Source: an uncultured Verrucomicrobia subdivision 3 bacterium (lineage in GTDB: Bacteria; Verrucomicrobiota; Verrucomicrobiia; Limisphaerales; UBA11358). From it: a DNA stretch of 64,000 nucleotides. The translations under genes were made by a program, and so were the position numbers. Location: NCBI GenBank assembly GCA_903922735.1, contig CAIXUZ010000036.1, positions 1 to 64,000 on the forward strand. The letters run 5' to 3'. Below, in pieces: positions 34,506 to 43,179 of the stretch; the first letter of the stretch is position 1, and every line of letters starts with the position of its first letter. The notes beneath the pieces were generated by a model, which was not told the origin of the DNA, did not search any database, and saw only the letters and a list, made by a program, of their open reading frames with translations.

Positions 34506-36185
34506 TCACCTTCTTGTCGCAGTCCTCCGGGGCATTTCGAGACAAGATACACTGCGGGCTGGCAGGCGCAGGGTTACTACTGAACTGTCGACGGTGAATG
34601 CTGATTCCGAAATGTGGCTGACTTGAGCGGATTCACCAGGCTCAGCGCGATTTTCCAAACGTCCCTCAAGAACGTATAACCGGGCTTGGTTTGCCAGCGG
34701 ACCACAGGCGGCTGTGTCGAGCGTCAAGGTCAGGGCCTGATCAAAATGCCGGTTGATGACATGGAAATACAACTTTTGCTCGTTGGCGGTGACCAAGGCG
34801 TCGAGATAAGCCACCTTGGGAGCGGGATGAATGTCTCCGAGTTGAATGTCTCCAAGTTTCAACGGCTGCTCATAAGTGGGAACCCCCGTCGCTTTCAGGG
34901 CGAGCAATTGGGAGCCATGATGCGCTGCGTAGAGCGCCATCATCTGGCCCGACGGAATGTAATATGGCTCGAATTGCCCCGCCGGATCGACCTTGATAGC
35001 GGTGATTCCTACCCAGGCATGACCCACCAGCATGGACTGGCAGCCGATTTCAATGACGTCGCCAGCACGCATCAGGGCATGAACAAAGCCCGCCGCCCCC
35101 ACCCCTTGTGCGAAAGCGGAATCCAAAGCCGCTCCTTTACCTTGCCACCACCCGTTCCAATTCCATTCCGTGACCGCCACTTTGGTTCCGCTTTGGCGGG
35201 CTTGGGGAATCAGCCTGTCGTGAAAGACTGCCAGACCTTGCTTGTTGAATCCCGGAGTAGCCACCCAAGCCCGCCAGATCTCGGCGGCACTCAAGGATTC
35301 GATTGGCACCGGTTCTCCGTTCCGGCTCGCCTCCTTGATCCCCCAAGGCATGTAACTATGGAAGACCAGATGCCGGATCTGTTGAGGCATTTGCTGTTGC
35401 GCCAACTCGCCCCCCTTGCCCCCATCCACGATGAATTCCAGAGTTGGGTCAACGGCCAGCATGGCGCGAACATAAGCCAGCAGACAATCAGCATAATATC
35501 GGTCCGTATTGCCAGGCACCAGCGCAGCGACCTTGTTATGGAACGCCCAGGTCTCATTTCCAATTTGCCATTGCTTCACGCTGTAAGGCGCGGGGTGACC
35601 GTTTTTTGCCCGGATAGCCGGCCAATCCAGCATGCCCGCGGGCAGTTTTGCCCCGACCGGGGCGTTGCAATACGCAACCAGAGCCGCCGCTTGCCGAGCC
35701 GCTTCTTCAATCGGTTTGATCTTCAGCAAACCATTGCGAAAATTGACCACCAGGATGGCATCCCAACCCAATTCCTGGCGCAGTTGGAGAAATTCATCGT
35801 AGCCAAAATTGTTGGTCACCTTGTCATTTTCGTGGCCGGTGCTGACCGGCCGGTCGGCGCCACGCCCCGGCACATTGCTGATCATGTCCTGCCAATCGAG
35901 GAAATCAGCATCCGTTCCGCCGGGAAACCGCACGATGGGAATTTGCATTTCGCGCAACAGCTTCACCACCCCCGGTTGAAGTTCATGCGTGCCCGGCATT
36001 AATGCTCCCTCGGGTCCGTTCTCGCCGCCATTGCTAGCGCGTTCCATGAAACTCCCGAATAACCGTGTATCAATCGGATGCAATACCTTGTTCAGCACCC
36101 GGTAGTGAATTTCTTCAGCCTGTCCCGTCAGATTCAGCAACAGACTTAAAAGCAAACCAGAGAGTAATCGACAGGTGGTATTCAT
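34506..36185 (-). CDS. Secreted GH51-type alpha-L-arabinofuranosidase-like hydrolase
   Basis: A 559-residue exported enzyme. A signal peptide (residues 1-23) precedes a TIM barrel related to GH51. The acid/base Glu is 211 in WQIGNETWAF and the nucleophile is probably Glu340 in VAVTEWNWNG; both barrel signatures are well formed. RFPGGTDADFLDW (86-98) matches the family's substrate-loop region. A beta-sandwich C-terminal domain follows. It would release arabinose-like side chains from hemicellulose or pectin. It stands alone between the repeat array and the isoprenoid gene, and no copy of the AraC-type operator is seen before it. Confidence 0.85.
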   Translation of the reverse strand: MNTTCRLLSGLLLSLLLNLTGQAEEIHYRVLNKVLHPIDTRLFGSFMERASNGGENGPEGALMPGTHELQPGVVKLLREMQIPIVRFPGGTDADFLDWQDMISNVPGRGADRPVSTGHENDKVTNNFGYDEFLQLRQELGWDAILVVNFRNGLLKIKPIEEAARQAAALVAYCNAPVGAKLPAGMLDWPAIRAKNGHPAPYSVKQWQIGNETWAFHNKVAALVPGNTDRYYADCLLAYVRAMLAVDPTLEFIVDGGKGGELAQQQMPQQIRHLVFHSYMPWGIKEASRNGEPVPIESLSAAEIWRAWVATPGFNKQGLAVFHDRLIPQARQSGTKVAVTEWNWNGWWQGKGAALDSAFAQGVGAAGFVHALMRAGDVIEIGCQSMLVGHAWVGITAIKVDPAGQFEPYYIPSGQMMALYAAHHGSQLLALKATGVPTYEQPLKLGDIQLGDIHPAPKVAYLDALVTANEQKLYFHVINRHFDQALTLTLDTAACGPLANQARLYVLEGRLENRAEPGESAQVSHISESAFTVDSSVVTLRLPARSVSCLEMPRRTATRR

Positions 36186-36212
36186 ACATTGTTAATCAAG
36201 ATATAACAGGAA

Positions 36213-37115
36213 TCATTTATCCCGCTTCAAAAGATATTCCGCGAGCGCTTCAAGGGCAACGGCGCGACCTTTGAAGATTTTCAGCGCGGCGAACGCCTTG
36301 TCCGTCAGTTGGGTGGCGATCTTCCGCGATTTTTCCAGACCGACGATGGACGGATAGGTCGCCTTTTGCACCGCCACGTCCTTGCCCGCCGTCTTGCCAA
36401 GCTGTTCGCTGGTCTGCGTCACATCGAGGATGTCGTCAATCACCTGGAACGCGAGGCCCACGTTGTAGCCGAAATCGGTCAGCGCCTGGAGCTGCGCGGC
36501 GGTGCAGTTGGCGCTCATGCCGCCAAGCCGCACGGAACAGCACAGCAGCGCGGAGGTCTTGCGCTCATGGATGAATTTCAATTCGGCGATGGAAAGTTTT
36601 TTGTTCTCGCCTTCGAGGTCGGCCACCTGCCCGCCGACGAGTTGCAGGGAGCCAGAAGCCTGGGCGATTTCCAAAATCAAATCCTTGTGCGAATAGCGCG
36701 GCCAGCCTTTGGCTTGAGCGGCGATCTCAAACGCCTGCGTCAGCAACGCGTCGCCCGCCAGCACGGCGATGCCTTCGCCGAAGACTTTATGGTTGGTGGG
36801 TTTGCCGCGGCGGAAATCGTCGTTGTCCATCGCCGGCAAATCGTCGTGGATCAGCGAATAGGTGTGGATGCACTCCACGGCGCACGCGAGCGGCATGGCG
36901 GCAGCGTCGCTGCCACCACAAGCTTCGGCCGCCGCCAGAAGAACCGCCGGGCGCATCCGCTTGCCACCGGCGAAGAGCGAGTAGCGCATCGACTTGTGGA
37001 TGGTGGTGGGCTTGGTTTTCTCGGACGGTAAAAACTTGTCGAGCGCAGCGTTGACGGCGTCGGTGCGGGTGGCGAGGAATTGGTTCAGGTCGAACGATGA
37101 TTGTTTGGCGGCCAT
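36213..37115 (-). CDS. ispA: Polyprenyl (farnesyl/geranylgeranyl) diphosphate synthase
   Basis: A 300-residue trans-prenyltransferase that condenses isopentenyl diphosphate onto allylic diphosphates. The first Asp-rich motif is DDLPAMDND (91-99), preceded by YSLIH, and the second is DDILD in FQVIDDILDVT. GGKRMRPAV (50-58) binds the diphosphate. The two residues between the Asp pair and Met-Asp fit the short-chain bacterial type (FPP or GGPP). It feeds quinone and undecaprenyl lipid synthesis. It is a housekeeping gene placed between two glycosidase genes, with no apparent operon partner. Confidence 0.92.
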   Translation of the reverse strand: MAAKQSSFDLNQFLATRTDAVNAALDKFLPSEKTKPTTIHKSMRYSLFAGGKRMRPAVLLAAAEACGGSDAAAMPLACAVECIHTYSLIHDDLPAMDNDDFRRGKPTNHKVFGEGIAVLAGDALLTQAFEIAAQAKGWPRYSHKDLILEIAQASGSLQLVGGQVADLEGENKKLSIAELKFIHERKTSALLCCSVRLGGMSANCTAAQLQALTDFGYNVGLAFQVIDDILDVTQTSEQLGKTAGKDVAVQKATYPSIVGLEKSRKIATQLTDKAFAALKIFKGRAVALEALAEYLLKRDK

Positions 37116-37250
37116 AAATTTTCCTCAAAATGCCGGAATTGAACGCAAGTTAGAAGGGAATTTTACGCGGCTTGGTTTCATTGGTCGCAGATTTCGGCTT
37201 GGCGAAAAACAATGATGCGGCATTATTAATCCGCCAACCCCATTCATTTA

Positions 37251-38996
37251 ATGACAAATCATTTTCACCCCCCAGGCAAAAGCCAAACCATCGTCAATCC
37301 CTGCCCGATCCGATTTGAAGGCGAAATTTTAAGGACAACACGGGCGTGGTGCCGGATTTGGGGAGCGGTGTGCCTGGTGGGATTGGGGATGGTCGCGCGG
37401 GGGCAGGATTATCCGGAGGCGCATCCGCCGGTCGGCCAGCAGCCGCATCGTCCGACGGGCTACACGCCATTTCATTATCCCAAAAGCGCGAAAGAATTGC
37501 TGGAGCAGGAAACGCCCGCCTTGCTGGAGCGATCCTATGCGGCGTGGAACCAGATGCGGGGTGTGATCGACAAGGGACCGTATCGGGCGGAACATGAATC
37601 CATCGCGACGCATCCCTGCCCGGAATGGTTTCTGGATGCCAAGTTCGGGATGTTCATCGACTGGGGTCCGTGGTCGGTGGCCGGTTGGGCGCCACAGATC
37701 GAGAAGGCGACTTATCCGGATTGGTATGAGCGGAATTCCCAGGCGGACAAATCCGAGGCGATGGGCGATTTCAGAAGTTATCATCTCAAAACCTGGGGAG
37801 CGGACATCAAGCCGGATGATTTGATTCAACTGATGAGCGCGAGCGGCTTTCGCGCCGAAAATTTCACCGGCCTGGCCAAGGCGGCGGGCATGCGGTATGT
37901 GGTGCCGTTCTTAAAACATCACGGTGGTTATTGTTTGTGGAATTCGTCCTTCACGCATCGCAACTCGATGGAATGGGGGCTGAAGCGGGATTTTGCCGGT
38001 GAATTGTCCAAAGCCTGCCGGACGGCGGGATTGCGCTATGGCGCTTACATTTCGCTCGGTGAATGGGGTTATCCCATCATTCGGGAGAAACAATTGTGGA
38101 CGCAAACCCTGGGCCACGGCTGGGAACACGACCATCTGACAGTGAAAGAAAAATTGACGGCGGACACATTGTTTATTTCCGGCAAAATTCCGGTGCATGA
38201 TTATTCGCGGGAATATCTGGTGCCTTCCATCAAGGAATTGATCGACCGGACCAGCCCTGACCTGCTGTGGTTTGACGGGCAATGGGAGGCGACGCCCGCC
38301 GAGTGGTATTCGCCGGAACTCGCGGCGTATTTTTACAACCGGGCGGCGGCGCGCGGACAGAAAGTGTGCATCAACGACCGGCTGGGAATGGACACGGCGC
38401 GTTATCCGGGTTGGGGCGATTATTACGTCAGCGAATATCATGTCATCAAAGGCTTTCAGCCGCATCCGTGGGAAGAGAACCGTTCTTTGAGCCATTCCTA
38501 TGGCTACAACTGGGAGGAGTCGTTTGATGATCGCTTTGTCATGAGCGAGAACGACGCGCTGGATCTTTTGCTGCGGACGGTGGCCAATGGCGGCAATCTG
38601 CTGTTGATGATCAGCCCGGATGGCAGCGGCAACATTCCGCCCAATCAGGAACGGCGACTGCGCTTTCTGGGGCAATGGCTGGCGCGGAACGGGGAAGCCA
38701 TCTACGCCACCCGGCCAGTGGGGCTGACGCAACAGCCGGATTGGGGCTATCTGACGCGCAGCAAAAATGGCCGGCAGCTTTACTGCATTGTCCGGCATTG
38801 GCCTGCCAGCGGTGAGTTAACCGTGCCGGTATCAGCTAAAAAAATAGCCGTTGCACGGATCATCGGAAGTTCGATCAAGCCGGCAGTCAGCGTGCAAGAC
38901 GGCGGATTGCGGGTGAACCTGTCGGGCATTCAAGCCCCGGATTCAAATGCTTCCGTGGTGGTGCTGGAACTCAAGGAAAAGTTGAAATTGCTGTGA
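37251..38996 (+). CDS. GH29 alpha-L-fucosidase (first copy)
   Basis: A 581-residue exported enzyme. The N-terminus has a hydrophobic segment (IWGAVCLVGLGMVARG, about residues 36-51) after a basic stretch, so a long signal peptide or a later start is possible. The GH29 barrel shows FLDAKFGMFIDWGPWSVAGW, the catalytic nucleophile Asp342 in LLWFDGQWE, and GGNLLLMISPDGSG near its end. A small beta domain closes the protein. It removes fucose from glycans. A second GH29 gene lies at 54072-56036 with a different C-terminal architecture. Confidence 0.9.
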   Translation: MTNHFHPPGKSQTIVNPCPIRFEGEILRTTRAWCRIWGAVCLVGLGMVARGQDYPEAHPPVGQQPHRPTGYTPFHYPKSAKELLEQETPALLERSYAAWNQMRGVIDKGPYRAEHESIATHPCPEWFLDAKFGMFIDWGPWSVAGWAPQIEKATYPDWYERNSQADKSEAMGDFRSYHLKTWGADIKPDDLIQLMSASGFRAENFTGLAKAAGMRYVVPFLKHHGGYCLWNSSFTHRNSMEWGLKRDFAGELSKACRTAGLRYGAYISLGEWGYPIIREKQLWTQTLGHGWEHDHLTVKEKLTADTLFISGKIPVHDYSREYLVPSIKELIDRTSPDLLWFDGQWEATPAEWYSPELAAYFYNRAAARGQKVCINDRLGMDTARYPGWGDYYVSEYHVIKGFQPHPWEENRSLSHSYGYNWEESFDDRFVMSENDALDLLLRTVANGGNLLLMISPDGSGNIPPNQERRLRFLGQWLARNGEAIYATRPVGLTQQPDWGYLTRSKNGRQLYCIVRHWPASGELTVPVSAKKIAVARIIGSSIKPAVSVQDGGLRVNLSGIQAPDSNASVVVLELKEKLKLL

Positions 38997-39101
38997 TGGG
39001 TGTAAACCCACGGCTTGAGCAGGCGACTTTGAAGCAAGCTTTTTATCATTGCTTTGGGTCGGGTCGCTGGTAATCTGACCCGCTCGACTAGAGAGCAAAA
39101 T

Positions 39102-39356
39102 ATGAACGCTGAACTTTGCAAACGGGCTAATGAAAAAGTTGGTAACCCCAACGTGCTGGTGAACATCGTCTCGCGCCGCGTGCGCCAGCTCAACCAGGGC
39201 GGCGGCGGCATGGGCCAACCGCTCGTGGACGTGCCGGCCAGCATGGGCCTCGCGGACATCGCATTGACCGAGATCCTGGAAGACAAAATCGGCTGGGAAT
39301 TGCCGGTGGAAACGGCGGCGGTCCGTCAGATTCCCAAGAAGCGCAAGAAACATTAA
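39102..39356 (+). CDS. rpoZ: DNA-directed RNA polymerase omega subunit
   Basis: An 84-residue protein of the omega/RPB6 family, which helps assemble RNA polymerase around beta-prime. NPNVLVNIVSRRVRQLNQG (residues 15-33) and GLADIALTEILEDKI carry the conserved helices. The frame opens at 39054, but MNAELCKRANEK at 39102 is the family start. An intrinsic terminator follows at once, and smpB comes next on the same strand. Confidence 0.9.
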   Translation: MNAELCKRANEKVGNPNVLVNIVSRRVRQLNQGGGGMGQPLVDVPASMGLADIALTEILEDKIGWELPVETAAVRQIPKKRKKH

Positions 39357-39378
39357 GCCTATTTCTGGAAATTTTACG

Positions 39379-39409
39379 AAGCCGGAGGAATTTTTCTTCC
39401 GGCTTTTTT
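39379..39409 (+). terminator. Intrinsic terminator after rpoZ
   Basis: AAGCCGGA (39379-39386) pairs with TCCGGCTT (39398-39405), followed by a run of Ts. It lies 22 bp after the rpoZ stop. Confidence 0.88.
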
Positions 39410-39449
39410 ATTTCCTGAAATCCGCGTAAGCTGCGCGAAAGAAGATTTC

Positions 39450-39905
39450 ATGGCCGACATCGTCACCAACCACAAAGCCCGGCGCGATTACTTCATCCTC
39501 GAGACGTTCGAGGCGGGCATCGTGCTGCACGGCACGGAGGTGAAATCGCTGCGCGCGGGCAAGGGGCAGATCGCCGACGCCTTCGCGCGCATCGAGAAGA
39601 ACGAGGCGTGGCTCTACAACGCGCACATTGACGAGTATTCGCACGGCAACGTCCACAATCACGAGCTCAAGGCCCCGCGCAAATTGCTGCTGCACAAGTC
39701 CGAGATCCGCAAACTGTTCGAGCTAGCCTCAGTAAAGGGCAACGCGCTGTTCCCGCTGGCTTTCTTTTGGAAGAACGGCAAGGTCAAGGTGTCCATCGGG
39801 GTGGGCAAGGGCAAGCAGTCGTTCGACAAACGCGATGACCTTAAGAAACGCGATGATGACCGGGAAATGAAACGCGCGACGATGAAGTGGACGAAAAATA
39901 AATAA
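39450..39905 (+). CDS. smpB: SsrA-binding protein
   Basis: A 151-residue tmRNA-binding protein for rescue of stalled ribosomes. The OB-fold shows NHKARRDYFILETFEAGIVL, GTEVKSLRAGKGQIADAF and the later RKLLLHKSEIRKL. The basic tail (KKRDDDREMKRATMKWTKNK) inserts into the ribosomal mRNA channel and is of normal length. It is flanked by intrinsic terminators on both sides, so it is a single-gene unit. Confidence 0.97.
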   Translation: MADIVTNHKARRDYFILETFEAGIVLHGTEVKSLRAGKGQIADAFARIEKNEAWLYNAHIDEYSHGNVHNHELKAPRKLLLHKSEIRKLFELASVKGNALFPLAFFWKNGKVKVSIGVGKGKQSFDKRDDLKKRDDDREMKRATMKWTKNK

Positions 39906-39906
39906 G

Positions 39907-39964
39907 GAAAGCAGGAAGGTTGGAACGGAAGTGATTTCAATTCCCGCCTTCCTGCTTTCTTTTT
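39907..39964 (+). terminator. Intrinsic terminator after smpB
   Basis: GAAAGCAGGAAGG (39907-39919) pairs perfectly with CCTTCCTGCTTTC (39947-39959), followed by Ts. The 27-nt loop is long but the 13-bp stem is strong. Confidence 0.85.
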
Positions 39965-39983
39965 CAAATTATTCCAAACAAAA

Positions 39984-40006
39984 AAGCGAGGCCGGTGGCC
40001 TCGCTT
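39984..40006 (-). terminator. Intrinsic terminator after rpmB
   Basis: AAGCGAGGCC (39984-39993) pairs with GGCCTCGCTT (39997-40006) with a 3-nt loop. On the minus strand it is followed by a T run, so it terminates rpmB, whose stop is 21 bp away. Confidence 0.85.
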
Positions 40007-40026
40007 TGAAATGGTGCGGCGGGAAC

Positions 40027-40299
40027 TTACGCTTTTTTGGCGACGTCGCCCTTTTTCCAGGTGCGCTTGGGCGCCTTGGTGACGATGCCCTGCTTGAGCG
40101 CGGCGGCGGAAACGCGGATGTAGCGGACTTCGCCGTTGGGCAGAAGCGCCTTCACCCGCTGCAAATTCACGCGGAACTTGCGCTTGGTGATTGCGGTGAT
40201 GTGCGTACCGATACCGCCGGATTTTTTTGATTTACCCGAGCGCCAGATAATGCTGCCCTTCATCGGGCGTTTGCCGGTCAATTCACAAATGCGTGCCAT
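40027..40299 (-). CDS. rpmB: 50S ribosomal protein L28
   Basis: A 90-residue ribosomal protein of the large subunit. It starts MARICELTGKRPMKG, has KRKFRVNLQRVKALLPNGEV in the middle, and IRVSAAALKQGIVTKAPKR near the end. The zinc-binding Cys pairs of some L28 proteins are absent apart from Cys5. It is a single gene with its own terminator, divergent from the DUF1015 gene by about 120 bp. Confidence 0.96.
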   Translation of the reverse strand: MARICELTGKRPMKGSIIWRSGKSKKSGGIGTHITAITKRKFRVNLQRVKALLPNGEVRYIRVSAAALKQGIVTKAPKRTWKKGDVAKKA

Positions 40300-40420
40300 A
40301 AATTTTTCTTTCGTTTAACGAGCCGCAAAGAGTATCAGCGGAATCCTGTCTGACAAGTCCTTTCTCGAGAAATTCTGCGTGCCTTTGCCTCCCGCCAAAC
40401 GTATCTTCTCCCCGCATTTT

Positions 40421-41635
40421 ATGGCCACACTCAAACCTTTTGCCGCCCTGCGACCGAAACCCGAACTCGCCGCCCAAATCTGCGAGCTGCCGTATGACGT
40501 GATGTCATCCGAGGAAGCCCGCGCGATGGCGGAAGGCAAGCCGCTAAGCTTTCTCCACGTCAGCAAGCCGGAAATCGACCTGCCCGCGGGCACGGATATG
40601 TATGCGCCGGAGGTTTATGCCAAGGGCCGGGCCAATTTTGTCAGTCTCATTGCGCTGGGCGCGCTCAAGCAGGACGAAAAACCGAATTTCTACCTCTATC
40701 GCCAGATCATGGGCGATCACGCACAGGTCGGCCTCGTCGCCGCCGCGAGCTGCGAGGAATATCTGGCGAATATCATCAAGAAGCATGAGTTCACCCGCCC
40801 GGACAAGGAAGACGACCGCGTGCGCCACATCGAGGCGCTCAACTCGCAGACCGGGCCGGTGTTCCTGACCTATCGCGCCGTGGCGGCATTTGATGCGTTC
40901 ACGGCGAAGAAAATTGCCGGGACACCTGCCGTGGATTTCACCGGCAAGGACGGCGTGCGCCACACGTCGTGGACGATTTCCAGCACGGAAGACATCCGGT
41001 TCGTCGAAGCGCAGTTCGCGCAGATTCCGTTCCTCTACATCGCCGACGGCCATCATCGCAGCGCGGCGGCGGGGCGAGTGTTCAAATCGCGCAACGGCGC
41101 GGGTCATAGCGGACAATTCCTCGCCGTGATCTTCCCGCACAACCAGATGCAGATACTGCCCTACAACCGCGTGCTGAAAGATTTGAACGGCCTCACGCCG
41201 GAGGCGCTGCTGCAAAAACTAGCCGCTGTGTTCGACATCCAGCCGGGCGGCGCGTCCATTCCCAAACGCAAACACGAACTGGAGCTGTTTTTCGGCGGCA
41301 AATGGAGCACGCTCACCTTCAAGCCGCAGTTCACGGCGACGAACGATCCCATCGAGCAGCTCGACGTGACGATCTTGCAGAAGCAGATCCTTGCGCCGGT
41401 CTTCGGCATTGACGATCCACGCACGAGCAAGCGCATCAATTTTGTCGGCGGCATTCGCGGCACTGCGGAACTGGAAAAGCTCGTGAACAGCGGCGAATAC
41501 GCCTGCGCCTTCAGCATGTTTCCGACGAGCATCGAAGATTTGATGAGCATCGCCGACGCCGGCGGCATCATGCCGCCCAAGAGCACCTGGTTCGAGCCGA
41601 AGCTCCGCGACGCGATGTTCTGCCACCTCATCTGA
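40421..41635 (+). CDS. DUF1015 family protein
   Basis: A 404-residue protein of a conserved family of unknown function, thought to be a metal-dependent hydrolase or kinase-like enzyme. It starts MATLKPFAALRPKPELA and shows PYDVMSSEEARAMA, FYLYRQIMGDHAQVGLV, the YIADGHHRSAAA motif with conserved His residues, and the C-terminal MPPKSTWFEPKLRDAMFC. The in-frame ATG at 40379 is less likely. The last 52 bp of the gene are repeated in decayed form at 44532-44583, beyond two cargo genes. Heptamer repeats overlap its stop codon. Confidence 0.92.
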   Translation: MATLKPFAALRPKPELAAQICELPYDVMSSEEARAMAEGKPLSFLHVSKPEIDLPAGTDMYAPEVYAKGRANFVSLIALGALKQDEKPNFYLYRQIMGDHAQVGLVAAASCEEYLANIIKKHEFTRPDKEDDRVRHIEALNSQTGPVFLTYRAVAAFDAFTAKKIAGTPAVDFTGKDGVRHTSWTISSTEDIRFVEAQFAQIPFLYIADGHHRSAAAGRVFKSRNGAGHSGQFLAVIFPHNQMQILPYNRVLKDLNGLTPEALLQKLAAVFDIQPGGASIPKRKHELELFFGGKWSTLTFKPQFTATNDPIEQLDVTILQKQILAPVFGIDDPRTSKRINFVGGIRGTAELEKLVNSGEYACAFSMFPTSIEDLMSIADAGGIMPPKSTWFEPKLRDAMFCHLI

Positions 41636-41661
41636 TTTGCGATTTACGATATTTGATTTAC
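41634..41661. repeat. Heptanucleotide tandem repeat after the DUF1015 gene
   Basis: Four 7-bp units, GATTTGC, GATTTAC, GATATTT, GATTTAC, beginning within the stop codon of the DUF1015 gene. They mark the left junction of the inserted gene pair. Confidence 0.65.
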
Positions 41662-41860
41662 GAGGCTGTTCCAATTTAGAGGCCGGCGCTTAAATCGTAA
41701 ATTTTACACCGGTTTGCAGACGGCCTTCATTTTGGATTCGACACCCGCAATTTGAAATCCGACATTAGCCCGGTGTCAACCGCCCGCCTGCAACGCAGCC
41801 TGCACGCCACATTTTTTGGTCTTGCCTTAAACCTACGGTTGACCGTCGGTGTTTTTTGCC

Positions 41861-43174
41861 ATGAACAGACTAATTATCAGGTCGAAATGGTTTCCATTAA
41901 TCACCGGACTGATGCTGATTGAAGGGGTTGCATCAGGGGTGGAATTCCCCAGTTTCTGGAAATCAACAACTGAAGCGATCGAACAGTCCCATGCCGTATT
42001 GTGGAGCCAAAGGATTGACCGGCAGGGGCTCATGCTTGACAACATCGGCGAAATTCCGACCCCCGAGGATTGCCGGCTGGGGCGACCCAACGCCATCGGC
42101 TGGTGGAGCCCCATCGAGAACGGGCCGATGTTCACGGGTTTGTATCTGCCGGCGGCCTGCGAACGCGCCCGCCGCAGCGGAAATGAAAGCGACAAGGCCA
42201 ATGCGCGGCGGCTGGCGCAAGGACTTTTGAAATGCGCATCGGTCTCCGATGTGCCTGGCTTTATTGCGCGGGGCATGGGCACGGATGGCCAGTGTCATTA
42301 TCCGCTCGGCTCGGACGATCAAACCCATCCCTGGTTCTATGGGCTTCATGCCTATCTTAAGAGCGGCATCCCTTCCGCCGCCGAGCGCAACCAGATTGTG
42401 AGCAAGATGAAGGAAGTGGCTGACGTCCTGCTGGGTTCCGCGTGGCGATGCCCCTGCGATGGGGATTTTAAAGGCCAGTTCCGCGGCGGCTTTCAGGGAC
42501 ATCTGTTCCGTGACGCGGCCCGCTATCTGTTCATGCTGCGCGCAATGCATGACGTGACCCAAGACGCCGCCTGGCTTGACCGCTATCAGAAAGCCGCCGC
42601 CGAGTGCCCCAAAGGCAGCGAGAAAACCCGCGCCGAAATCTGCGCCATCGGCTATGTCCACGACCGCGAAGCGATCAAGAAAATCGATGAATATTCATTG
42701 TGGATCTACGTCGGCGCGCAAGGTTCGCTCGCGCAACTGGCCACGATGGAGCCGAATAAAACACTTCGGGCGCAATACCACGCCGGTCTGGCCATCAATG
42801 CCACGAATGCCCTCGTAGCCATCGGGGCGCACAAGGAGTTCGACAACAATGACACCAAGGTGTTTGGGGATGCCAACTGGCGGTCAGTCTTTGCACCCTG
42901 GCAGCCGCAAAAGACGCAAGCTGAAGCCGAACAGCTCTCCAAGGTCGCCGACAAGATGAAGCGGGGTGAGCGAAAGCATTACGAGTCTAAGTATATGAGG
43001 AATCCGCTGGCAGGCGCAGCAATTGTCGCTCTGACCGGGGATGGCTACGGGCGAGACATGATTGAGCGCACGGTTCGTCATTATGACTACTCAAAGCTTT
43101 ACCGGTCGGAACTTTTCTTTGCCGAATGCGCGTATTACGCGCTGCCGGCGAGTAATAAAATGGTGAGCCATTAA
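41861..43174 (+). CDS. Secreted glycoside-hydrolase-like protein, tandem copy 1
   Basis: A 437-residue exported protein, family not identified. A signal peptide covers about residues 1-26. The mature part looks like an (alpha/alpha)6 barrel: repeated helical segments, with NGPMFTGLYLPAACERAR, SVSDVPGFIARGMGTDGQCHYPLGS, DDQTHPWFYGLHAYLKSGIP and ESKYMRNPLAGAAIVALTG. Its neighbour 5 nt downstream shares all of these blocks, so the two arose by tandem duplication. Both lie between the real and decayed 3' ends of the DUF1015 gene. A sugar-active function is inferred from the fold and the context. Confidence 0.68.
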   Translation: MNRLIIRSKWFPLITGLMLIEGVASGVEFPSFWKSTTEAIEQSHAVLWSQRIDRQGLMLDNIGEIPTPEDCRLGRPNAIGWWSPIENGPMFTGLYLPAACERARRSGNESDKANARRLAQGLLKCASVSDVPGFIARGMGTDGQCHYPLGSDDQTHPWFYGLHAYLKSGIPSAAERNQIVSKMKEVADVLLGSAWRCPCDGDFKGQFRGGFQGHLFRDAARYLFMLRAMHDVTQDAAWLDRYQKAAAECPKGSEKTRAEICAIGYVHDREAIKKIDEYSLWIYVGAQGSLAQLATMEPNKTLRAQYHAGLAINATNALVAIGAHKEFDNNDTKVFGDANWRSVFAPWQPQKTQAEAEQLSKVADKMKRGERKHYESKYMRNPLAGAAIVALTGDGYGRDMIERTVRHYDYSKLYRSELFFAECAYYALPASNKMVSH

Positions 43175-43179
43175 AAACG

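Noticed and set aside
34686..36002. 438-codon plus-strand frame
   Set aside because: It is the reverse strand of the GH51 gene, which has a signal peptide and both catalytic Glu motifs.
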